Source: an uncultured Methylocystaceae bacterium (GTDB lineage Bacteria; Pseudomonadota; Alphaproteobacteria; Rhizobiales; Beijerinckiaceae). From it: DNA of 7,963 nucleotides. Below are positions 1 to 5,285 of the stretch, piece after piece (position 1 is the stretch's first letter; each line of letters starts with the position of its first letter). The DNA lies in assembly GCA_945956975.1 (NCBI GenBank), contig CAMFKC010000085.1:1-7963 (forward strand), given 5' to 3'. The notes beneath the pieces were generated by a model. That model saw nothing but the letters and a program-made list of their open reading frames with translations. It was not told the DNA's origin and searched no databases. The position numbers and the translations under genes were made by a program.

Positions 1-347
1 AGCAGCGGGAACAGCGGCCCGAGCACGAGAGAAGCGCCGATCGCCTCGACGCCGGCAGAGGCGCGCGCCGCGCGCCGGGCGCGGTCAATGCGCAGGTTTC
101 GGGCGATCGTGAAGACCCACGTGCTCACCGCCCCCTGCCGCGGATCATAGCTGGCGGCCCGCCGCCAGACGGTCGCCAGCGCCTCCTGCGAAACCTCTTC
201 CGCCTCCGCTCCGTTCAATCCGGACCGCTCCAGAAAGGATACGAGCCGCGGCGCGAAGTGGCGGTACAGGCGCGCAAACGCCTCGCGATCGGCGTCGGCC
301 GCGACCGCCTCCAGCCAGTCCTTCATGTCTTCGCCGGTGGGCGTCAT
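1..347 (-). CDS. rpoE: RNA polymerase ECF sigma factor, RpoE/ECF11-like (partial, 3' end outside window)
   Basis: The gene reads leftwards and is cut by the window edge; about 115 residues are visible. Counting from the ATG at 347, the sigma-70 region 2 signature is clear: DREAFARLYRHFAPRL (2.1), AEEVSQEALATVWRRA (2.2), YDPRQG followed by STWVFTIARNLRIDRARR (2.3-2.4, -10 recognition). Region 4 lies off the window. The pattern is closest, from memory, to the singlet-oxygen sigma-E of Rhodobacter (ECF11), whose ChrR anti-sigma gene normally follows; here it would lie left of the window. The identity is supported by the divergent flavoprotein/DUF1365 genes and by a sigma-E-like promoter on each side of the intergenic region. 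Start choice is uncertain: in-frame ATGs at 326, 347 and 356 all have weak Shine-Dalgarno sequences. The stretch after region 2.4 (SAGVEAIGASLVLGPLFPL) is unusually hydrophobic for an ECF linker. Confidence 0.88.
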   Translation of the reverse strand, partial: MTPTGEDMKDWLEAVAADADREAFARLYRHFAPRLVSFLERSGLNGAEAEEVSQEALATVWRRAASYDPRQGAVSTWVFTIARNLRIDRARRAARASAGVEAIGASLVLGPLFPL

Positions 348-430
348 CGCTTGCATCGCGCCTGAGCTATTCCGCAAGGGAATGACTTTCGCAACCGGGC
401 GCGGAAGGTCAGGCATGGGGTTCATGGGCG

Positions 431-460
431 TTTCTACGGTTCCCGCCCCAGCCCGGATCA
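431..460 (-). promoter_or_regulatory. Putative sigma-E autoregulatory promoter for the ECF sigma gene
   Basis: On the minus strand TGATCC (460 to 455) is followed by 18 nt and TAGAAA (436 to 431). This fits the R. sphaeroides sigma-E consensus as I recall it (TGATCC-N18-TAAGA). Transcription would begin near 424, giving a leader of about 75-100 nt before the sigma gene. The match and spacing are seen in the sequence; autoregulation is inferred. Confidence 0.7.
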
Positions 461-470
461 CAGGTGATCC
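455..470. repeat. Inverted repeat formed by two back-to-back sigma-E -35 boxes
   Basis: GGATCACAGGTGATCC is a perfect 7-bp inverted repeat with a 2-bp centre. Each arm contains one TGATCC element, pointing outwards. The symmetry is therefore explained by two divergent promoters with only 4 bp between their -35 hexamers, although a dimeric regulator site cannot be excluded. Confidence 0.75.
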
Positions 471-494
471 GGTTCGCCGCTTGCGGCGTAGAGC
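465..494 (+). promoter_or_regulatory. Putative sigma-E promoter for the flavoprotein-DUF1365 operon
   Basis: TGATCC (465-470), an 18-nt spacer and TAGAGC (489-494) match the sigma-E consensus, with the same spacing as the divergent promoter on the other strand. Transcription would start near 500, about 20 nt before the GTG at 520, which itself supports that start codon. The spacer contains a perfect 6-bp inverted repeat with a TT centre at 475-488 (CGCCGC/GCGGCG). Confidence 0.72.
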
Positions 495-519
495 TATCAA
501 GAAGGCCGGAGACAACCCT

Positions 520-1854
520 GTGGGATTTCATTCAGTTTCGTCCAGACCACGGGTTGCAGTCATCGGCGCCGGCATATCCGGTCTGTCCGCCGCGTGGTTG
601 CTCTCCCGCTCGTGCGACTTGACGATCTACGAGGAAGAGGCCCGCCTCGGCGGACACAGCGACACCGTCGAGTGGAACGGCGTGACGGTGGACAATGGGT
701 TCATCGTCTACAACGAGCGCACCTATCCGAACCTGACGGCGCTGTTCGCGCACATCGGCGTGCCGACGCAGGCGAGCGACATGTCGTTTTCTGTCTCCAT
801 CGACGGCGGCCAGTTCGAATATTCCGGCGGCAACCTGCTCGGCCTCGTTGCGCAGACCTCCAACGTCCTGCGCCCGCGCTACTGGGCCATGCTCAAGGAC
901 ATTGTCACGTTTTTCAGCAAGGCGCGGCACGACGTCGGTCGCGAGGACCTTGGGACTCTCGAGCAATATCTGGACGCGCGTGGCTACGGCGCGGCCTTTC
1001 GTCAGAATTACCTCTATCCGATGGCCGCAGCCATCTGGTCGACGCCTGCGATGGATGTCGGCGCCCAGCCGGCCGAGGCGTTCATCCGCTTCAATCGCAA
1101 TCACGGTCTGCTCGACGTGGTCAACCGGCCGCAATGGCGAACCGTGACAGGCGGCAGTCGCGCCTATGTCCGGCTGCTCGCGGCCGACATGGGCGGCGAA
1201 GTCTTCCTGGGCCGCGGCGCACGCGGCGTCGCACGGGCCGATGAGAAGGTCGCCGTGACGGATGTCTCCGGCGAGGTGCGAACCTACGACCACGTCGTCA
1301 TTGCGACGCATGCCGATCAGGCCTTGCGCCTGATCGAAACCCCTACCGATGACGAGCGCCGGCACCTCGGCGCGTTCCGCTACGCCAGGAACGAGGCGGT
1401 CATGCACACAGACCCGGTCGCCATGCCGCTGCGCAAGGCTGCCTGGGCCAGCTGGAACTACATTGCCGACCGCCGCGCCGGCGAGAAGCGGCCATCGATC
1501 ACTTACTGGATGAATAAGCTGCAGGGCATCGACCCCAAAAAGCCCGTATTCGTGTCGCTCAATCCCGTTTCCGAAATTCCGGAGGGGCGGATCGTGCGTC
1601 GCGCGACCTACGAGCATCCCATGTTCACGCAAGAGACGCTGGACGCGCAGAAGAAGCTGTGGAGCCTGCAGGGCGTCGGCGGCTTGTGGTTCTGCGGCGC
1701 GCATTTCGGCGCGGGCTTCCACGAGGACGGCCTCCAGTCGGGTTTGGCGGTCGCTGAAGAAATTGGCGGCGTGCGCCGTCCCTGGCGCGTGGCAGACGAA
1801 TCTGGCCGCATTTACCTGACCTGGCGCAAGGCCGCGCTCGCGGGCGCGCAGTGA
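520..1854 (+). CDS. FAD-dependent oxidoreductase, amine oxidase/desaturase-like (COG2907 type)
   Basis: This 444-residue flavoprotein has an N-terminal Rossmann ADP-binding motif (GAGISG, residues 16-21), the following acidic strand end and a LGGHSDTVEW segment typical of the phytoene desaturase/amine oxidase superfamily. A C-terminal FAD-binding segment lies at about 387-412 (GLWFCGAHFGAGFHEDGLQSG). No membrane segment is obvious. I chose the GTG at 520 because GGAGA lies 7 nt upstream and a sigma-E-like promoter places the transcript start near 500. An in-frame ATG at 325 would add 65 residues spanning both promoters and the start of the opposing gene. The stop overlaps the GTG of the DUF1365 gene (GTGA). 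In Rhodobacter the gene adjacent to rpoE encodes a similar flavoprotein linked to the singlet-oxygen response and furan fatty acid synthesis, where a desaturase (UfaD) acts on methylated acyl chains. Equating the two is inference. Confidence 0.86.
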   Translation: MGFHSVSSRPRVAVIGAGISGLSAAWLLSRSCDLTIYEEEARLGGHSDTVEWNGVTVDNGFIVYNERTYPNLTALFAHIGVPTQASDMSFSVSIDGGQFEYSGGNLLGLVAQTSNVLRPRYWAMLKDIVTFFSKARHDVGREDLGTLEQYLDARGYGAAFRQNYLYPMAAAIWSTPAMDVGAQPAEAFIRFNRNHGLLDVVNRPQWRTVTGGSRAYVRLLAADMGGEVFLGRGARGVARADEKVAVTDVSGEVRTYDHVVIATHADQALRLIETPTDDERRHLGAFRYARNEAVMHTDPVAMPLRKAAWASWNYIADRRAGEKRPSITYWMNKLQGIDPKKPVFVSLNPVSEIPEGRIVRRATYEHPMFTQETLDAQKKLWSLQGVGGLWFCGAHFGAGFHEDGLQSGLAVAEEIGGVRRPWRVADESGRIYLTWRKAALAGAQ

Positions 1855-2675
1855 TCGCGACCGGCCTTTGGCTCGGGCCGGTGATGCATCGCCGGCTGCG
1901 TCCGCGCCATCGCAAATTCTCCTATTCCACGCTCTGGGCGGCGCTCGATCTCGACCGCCTCCAATCGACGTCGCGTTTCTTCTCGGTCAACCGCTTCAAC
2001 CTGTTTTCCTTCCGCGAGCGCGACCACGCCGATGGGCGACCCGGCGTCCTCGCTTCGAAAATCCGTTCGCTCCTCGCTCGGGAAAACATCGTCGCCGACG
2101 GACGGATCGTCCTCCTGGCCTCGCCACGCGTTCTGGGCTTCGTGTTCAATCCGCTCAGCATCTATTTCTGCCATGACGCCGCGGGCGCGCTCGCGGCGAT
2201 CGTGTGGGAGGTTTCGAACACCTTTCGCGAGCGACACTCCTACGTGCTGAAGGTGGATGGGGACGGCGAGACGATCCGGCAGTCGGCCCGCAAGCTGATG
2301 CATGTCTCGCCCTTCATTGACATGGATATCATGTATCGCTTCCGCGTCGTGCTGAAGGACGGGCGGCTTGCCCTCGGGATCGTGGACGAGGATCGCGAAG
2401 GGCCGCTGCTCGTCGCCGCGATGAACCTCGAACATGCCGCCATGACCGATAAGGCATTGCTGCGGGCGTTTGCGGCCATGCCGTTCTCGACGCTGAAGAC
2501 CGTCTTCGCCATTCACTGGCAGGCGGTCAAACTCGTGCTGCGCGGCGTGAAGGTGGTCGATCATCCGCCGGGCGAACGGCAGTCGATCCCGACTTACGCC
2601 TCGAGCGGCGACGTGCTGCGCGGGACGTCGGAAAACCGCAGCGCGATGAAGGCCGAAAGCGCGATCGCGCAGTAG
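1851..2675 (+). CDS. DUF1365 family protein (COG3496), probable fatty-acyl modification partner
   Basis: This 274-residue protein carries the DUF1365 landmarks in order: HRRLRPRHRKFSY near the N-terminus (13-25), GFVFNPLSIYFC (96-107), EVSNTFRERHSY (120-131), KLMHVSPF (148-155) and HWQAVKLVLRGV (222-233). The biochemical activity of the family is not firmly established. It usually sits beside the flavoprotein and a CFA-synthase-like gene, as here, and in alphaproteobacteria that set has been connected to furan fatty acid formation. The GTG start overlaps the upstream stop by GTGA, so translation is probably coupled and both genes share the promoter at 465-494. The conserved core ends near residue 237; the last 25-35 residues are polar and poorly conserved-looking. 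They overlap the 3' end of the opposing membrane-protein gene by 82 bp. Confidence 0.9.
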   Translation: MIATGLWLGPVMHRRLRPRHRKFSYSTLWAALDLDRLQSTSRFFSVNRFNLFSFRERDHADGRPGVLASKIRSLLARENIVADGRIVLLASPRVLGFVFNPLSIYFCHDAAGALAAIVWEVSNTFRERHSYVLKVDGDGETIRQSARKLMHVSPFIDMDIMYRFRVVLKDGRLALGIVDEDREGPLLVAAMNLEHAAMTDKALLRAFAAMPFSTLKTVFAIHWQAVKLVLRGVKVVDHPPGERQSIPTYASSGDVLRGTSENRSAMKAESAIAQ

Positions 2676-3142
2676 AGGTTGAGGTCGGCGAGCGTCTTGG
2701 CTTCCGACGTCGTCCATCCATGAACGCCTGCGCCGCCGAATTTCGCCAAGAAGGCAAACGCGATGAAGCCGAGTGCAGCCAGCGCCCGCGCCGGCCACTT
2801 CTCCGCGCGCGCAAAACAGAGGCCGGCCAGCATCAGGCAGGGGAAGAAGAAAAAGACCGCGCCCGTGCCCGCGCCGAGCATGAGGCTGGCGAAGGCCGTG
2901 TCGGCGAGGCCGACGACCACGAGCCCGATCCGCGCCGCGAAGCCCGAGCGCCTGGCGAGAAACGGCAGCGCCAGGAAGAATGGCGTCGCGACGACGGTCC
3001 AGAGCGACACGATGGCCGCGTCCTTGTCGATCAGCCACCAGACGTAGAGCGGATAGAAAGGCTTGTTGCCGACGATCGTCCACGCGATCGTCATGCTCGC
3101 CGCCGTCAGCGGATCGGCGGACGCAGCCTCGGGCTCGCTCAC
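2594..3142 (-). CDS. Six-helix integral membrane protein of unknown function
   Basis: I do not recognise a named family. The frame encodes 182 residues, starting at a GTG that overlaps the stop of the methyltransferase gene by GTGA, so it is very likely its co-translated partner. After a short acidic N-terminus (SEPEAASADP) there are about six hydrophobic segments: around residues 18-37, 46-66, 72-93, 96-114 (including AVFFFFPCLMLAGLCF), 121-143 and 155-172. Aromatic residues cluster in the first (KPFYPLYVWWLI). The hydrophobic profile and strong GC bias at third positions support it over the other long frames here. The last 27 codons overlap the opposing DUF1365 gene. Its position in a lipid-modification set suggests a membrane role, perhaps in substrate presentation, but that is a guess. 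An in-frame ATG about 16 codons in (MTIAWT) is an alternative start. Confidence 0.72.
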   Translation of the reverse strand: MSEPEAASADPLTAASMTIAWTIVGNKPFYPLYVWWLIDKDAAIVSLWTVVATPFFLALPFLARRSGFAARIGLVVVGLADTAFASLMLGAGTGAVFFFFPCLMLAGLCFARAEKWPARALAALGFIAFAFLAKFGGAGVHGWTTSEAKTLADLNLYCAIALSAFIALRFSDVPRSTSPLEA

Positions 3143-4167
3143 GTGGCAGGCTTCAGCCGGTAATGGCCGACGCCCCAAACCTCGCCGTCCGCATGGCCGA
3201 ACAGGCCTGCGGTCGCGAGATAGAACAGCCGCCAGCGCCGCCGCCAAAGGGACCAGTCCGCGCCATAGGTCGCGCGCAGGATGTCCTCGACCGCGCGCGG
3301 GTTGGAGTCGAAATTCTTCAGCCAGTCCAGCGCCGTGCGCTGATAGTGCAGGCCGGACCAGCGCCACTCCTCCTCGACCTCGAAGAGATCGGGGAAGCGC
3401 CCGGCGAGATCCTGCGCCGGCATGACGCCGCCCGTGAAGAAATGCTGGGCGATCCAGTCCGCCTTGTCGGCATGGTCGAACCGGTAGGAGCGCGAGCGAT
3501 GGGTGAAGACATGCAGGAACATGCGCCCGTCGTCGCGCAGGCAGGCGCGCGCGCGGGTCAGCAGCGCCCGCCAGTTCGACATGTGCTCGAACATCTCGAC
3601 CGAGACGATCCGGTCGAAGCGCCGGTCGGAGGCGAAATCGTTCATGTCGCGCGTCTCGACCTCGACATTCGACAGGCCGCGTGCGGCCGCCTGCGCGAGA
3701 ATGTGTTCGCGCTGCGTGCGCGAATTCGAGATCGCGAGAATGCGGGCGCCGGGATATTTCTCCGCCATCCACAGGGTTAGAGAACCCCAGCCGCAGCCGA
3801 GTTCCAGGATGTCCTGGCCGTCGCGAAGATCGGCATGCGCGCAGGTCTGCGTCAGCGCGGCGTCCTCGGCTTCCGCCAATGTCGCCAGAGCATGCGTGTA
3901 GAGGCAGCAGGAATATTTCATGCGCGGCCCCAGCGTATGCTGGAACAGCGATGTCGGAACCTCGTAATGCTGCGAATTGGCCGCGTCGGCGTGAACCGCG
4001 ATCGGCATGGCCGCCATGGCTTCCACAAACCGCGCCTCGTCCGTCTCGGGAACCTCGATCAGCCGGCGCTTGGTGCGCGAAACCAAAAATTCGATGCCCG
4101 CGCGGGTGACCGCGTCCGGCAGGGGCGCACGTTCGGCGGCGTCGATGGCCTTTGCGATGAATCCCAT
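3139..4167 (-). CDS. SAM-dependent methyltransferase, cyclopropane-fatty-acyl-phospholipid synthase family
   Basis: With the chosen start the protein has 342 residues. It shows the CFA-synthase-family order: SQHYEVP (65-71) and YSCCLY (85-90) in the substrate/SAM lid, the SAM-binding ELGCGWGSL (122-130), VEMFEHM (190-196), FLHVFTHRS (217-225), HFFTGGVMP (242-250) and SGLHYQRTALDWLKNF (271-286). The C-terminal half (HFFTGG, WRxFYLA, LFG followed by GEVW) resembles, from memory, the branch containing plant coclaurine N-methyltransferases more than E. coli Cfa, which has LHTIG where this protein has LHVFTH. It probably methylates an unsaturated acyl chain or another hydrophobic acceptor; cyclopropane formation is unproven. 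I chose the ATG at 4167 because CGGAG lies 8 nt upstream and a -10-like TAAGA at 4198-4194 would leave a short leader. An ATG at 4194 is the longer alternative. The stop overlaps the start of the membrane-protein gene. Confidence 0.9.
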   Translation of the reverse strand: MGFIAKAIDAAERAPLPDAVTRAGIEFLVSRTKRRLIEVPETDEARFVEAMAAMPIAVHADAANSQHYEVPTSLFQHTLGPRMKYSCCLYTHALATLAEAEDAALTQTCAHADLRDGQDILELGCGWGSLTLWMAEKYPGARILAISNSRTQREHILAQAAARGLSNVEVETRDMNDFASDRRFDRIVSVEMFEHMSNWRALLTRARACLRDDGRMFLHVFTHRSRSYRFDHADKADWIAQHFFTGGVMPAQDLAGRFPDLFEVEEEWRWSGLHYQRTALDWLKNFDSNPRAVEDILRATYGADWSLWRRRWRLFYLATAGLFGHADGEVWGVGHYRLKPAT

Positions 4168-4193
4168 GCGCCAAGCTCCGTGAAACATGCCCA

Positions 4194-4222
4194 TCTTACG
4201 CTACGGGCCGAGAAACGGATTT
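4194..4222 (-). promoter_or_regulatory. Putative sigma-E promoter for the methyltransferase-membrane protein operon
   Basis: On the minus strand AAATCC (4222 to 4217) is followed by exactly 18 nt and TAAGA (4198 to 4194). The -10 matches the recalled sigma-E consensus; the -35 matches 4 of 6 bases. The predicted start near 4187 leaves about 20 nt before the ATG at 4167, like the spacing at the flavoprotein promoter. The -35 is imperfect, so this is less certain than the pair at 431-494. Confidence 0.55.
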
Positions 4223-4230
4223 CTTTTGAA

Positions 4231-4260
4231 TGATCCAAATCGTCCCTTGCCGCGTTAACC
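4231..4260 (+). promoter_or_regulatory. Possible sigma-E promoter for the DUF2147 gene
   Basis: A perfect TGATCC (4231-4236) lies 8 bp from the opposing -35 box. After 18 nt comes TTAACC (4255-4260), or after 19 nt TAACC, both weak -10 matches. It is on the correct strand 26 nt before the DUF2147 start codon. The repeated divergent layout favours it; the poor -10 keeps confidence low. Confidence 0.4.
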
Positions 4261-4285
4261 GCCGGGGCATTTCAGGAGGTTCGAA

Positions 4286-4675
4286 ATGAGAGCCAGGAAG
4301 ACTGTTGCGCCATTGATCGTATTCGCGGGCCTCGCGGCCGCTTCGTCGGCGTTTGCCGACGCCCGGTCGTCGATTCTGGGCGAATGGGCCCGCGGCGATG
4401 GCGTCGCCAAGGTGCGCATCGCGCCCTGCGGCGGAGATCTTTGCGCCATCAACACCTGGATCAAGCCAGGCGTGCAGGACGAGAAGGCCGGCGACAAGTT
4501 GGTGATGAATGTGCAGCCTTCGGGCGCGTCGCAACTGACTGGCACCGCCTTCGACCCCCAGCGTGACCGTAGCTACAAGATTTCGGTCGACGTTGGCGGC
4601 TCGAGCATGACCACGCGCGGCTGCATTCTGGGCGTACTCTGCAAATCCGTCGGCTGGACCCGCATCGGGAAGTAA
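4286..4675 (+). CDS. Exported DUF2147 domain protein (COG4731)
   Basis: This is a 129-residue protein with a clear Sec signal peptide: basic MRARK, a hydrophobic core (VAPLIVFAGLAAASS) and a cleavage motif AFA|D after residue 24. The mature part has the DUF2147 pattern: GEWARGDGVAKVRIAPC near the start, DLCAINTWIK, and RGCILGVLCKSVGWTRIGK at the C-terminus. Four cysteines (48, 53, 113, 119) could form two disulfides in the periplasm. A near-perfect AGGAGG (4274-4279) lies 6 nt before the ATG, the strongest ribosome binding site in the window. The function of the family is unknown; small lipocalin- or barrel-like roles have been suggested. It is divergent from the methyltransferase gene and may share its stress regulation through the TGATCC at 4231, which is inference. 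Confidence 0.88.
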   Translation: MRARKTVAPLIVFAGLAAASSAFADARSSILGEWARGDGVAKVRIAPCGGDLCAINTWIKPGVQDEKAGDKLVMNVQPSGASQLTGTAFDPQRDRSYKISVDVGGSSMTTRGCILGVLCKSVGWTRIGK

Positions 4676-4704
4676 CGGGGCCGCGCGCCTGCCGCTATAG
4701 TCGC

Positions 4705-4731
4705 CCAGCGCCGCTATGGCGCGGCGGCTGG
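4705..4731 (+). other. GC-rich hairpin just upstream of a ribosome binding site
   Basis: CCAGCGCCGC (4705-4714) pairs with GCGGC-G-GCTGG (4721-4731) with one bulged G and a 6-nt loop (TATGGC). There is no following T-tract. It lies between the DUF2147 stop and the AGGA (4733-4736) of the next gene, so it may be a weak terminator or may affect translation. Confidence 0.4.
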
Positions 4732-4742
4732 CAGGACGCAGG

Positions 4743-5216
4743 ATGGCGTGCATCTATCTCGCAGGACCGCTCGGTTTCTCCGAGCTCGGGCGGCTCGGGC
4801 AGCAGGCGCTGGTAGATGCCGCGCACGCCTGCGGCCACGAGGTGGTCGACCCCTTCGCCCTGACGCCTCACGGCGAGATCGATCGCATCGAAGCGCTCGG
4901 CTCCCTGGACCCACAGCGTGACGCCTGGCGTGAGCTCAACCGTCGCATCGGCGAAACCAACATGCGCGCCATCGACGGTTGCAGCCTGATGCTGGCCGTG
5001 CTCGACGGCGCAGATGTCGACAGCGGCACGGCGGCAGAGATCGGCTACGCTTTCGCGCGAGGCAAAAAAATCCTCGGCTACCGCGGCGACTTTCGCCTTT
5101 CGGCCGACAATCTCGGCTCCACCGTCAATCTTCAGATCGAATATTTCATCCTGGCCAGCGGCGGCGCCATCGTGACGACGCTGACCGATCTGCGCGCCGC
5201 GCTGGCCGCGGCTTGA
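4743..5216 (+). CDS. Nucleoside 2-deoxyribosyltransferase family protein
   Basis: This is a 157-residue cytosolic protein of typical family length. It begins directly with the first Rossmann-like strand (MACIYLAGPLGFS) and contains the family signature DVDSGTAAEIGYAFARGKK (91-109), in which Glu99 would be the nucleophile that carries the deoxyribosyl intermediate. A C-terminal YRGDFR (113-118) and VNLQIEYFI (128-136) are also typical. Members transfer 2-deoxyribose between bases or hydrolyse nucleotides such as dCMP/5-hydroxymethyl-dUMP, so the exact substrate is open. I chose the ATG at 4743 because AGGA (4733-4736) lies 6 nt upstream and the fold starts there; an in-frame ATG at 4716 would add nine basic residues (MARRLAGRR) and has its start inside the hairpin. 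The ThDP enzyme genes follow after 69 bp, so they may be co-transcribed, though no pathway link is evident. Confidence 0.87.
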   Translation: MACIYLAGPLGFSELGRLGQQALVDAAHACGHEVVDPFALTPHGEIDRIEALGSLDPQRDAWRELNRRIGETNMRAIDGCSLMLAVLDGADVDSGTAAEIGYAFARGKKILGYRGDFRLSADNLGSTVNLQIEYFILASGGAIVTTLTDLRAALAAA

Positions 5217-5251
5217 GAAGAGCGCAGGCGCCGTGGCAGGTTGCGGCAAAG

Positions 5252-5271
5252 GCGCCGGCCCGGACCGGCGC
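5252..5271 (+). other. GC-rich hairpin in the gap before the ThDP enzyme operon
   Basis: GCGCCGG (5252-5258) and CCGGCGC (5265-5271) form a perfect 7-bp stem with a 6-nt loop, ending 4 nt before GGGAG (5275-5279), the ribosome binding site of the next gene. No T-run follows, so a terminator role is weakly supported. Confidence 0.35.
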
Positions 5272-5285
5272 GCCGGGAGTGACAC

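Noticed and set aside
325..519. In-frame N-terminal extension of the flavoprotein from an ATG at 325
   Set aside because: It would cross both sigma-E-like promoters and the opposing sigma-factor start, and the 65 extra residues are arginine-rich without family features. The GTG at 520 has a good ribosome binding site and the Rossmann motif follows at the expected distance.
532..1722. Long minus-strand open frame opposite the flavoprotein gene
   Set aside because: Its predicted protein is low-complexity and rich in Arg/Ala/Val/Asp with no motif; it is a GC-bias shadow of a clear FAD enzyme.
1812..3083. 423-codon minus-strand open frame across the DUF1365 gene
   Set aside because: It shows no domain, and opposes a gene with all DUF1365 motifs; the hydrophobic protein in the 2594-3142 frame is the better reading of its right part.
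2980..3780. Plus-strand open frame of 266 codons
   Set aside because: Antisense to the methyltransferase and membrane protein; no recognisable motif and typical high-GC antisense composition.
3143..4174. Upstream extension of the membrane-protein frame through the methyltransferase gene
   Set aside because: This part translates into arginine/glycine/alanine-rich sequence opposite nothing known and overlaps the well-supported methyltransferase in another frame; the GTG at 3142 overlapping the upstream stop is a natural start.
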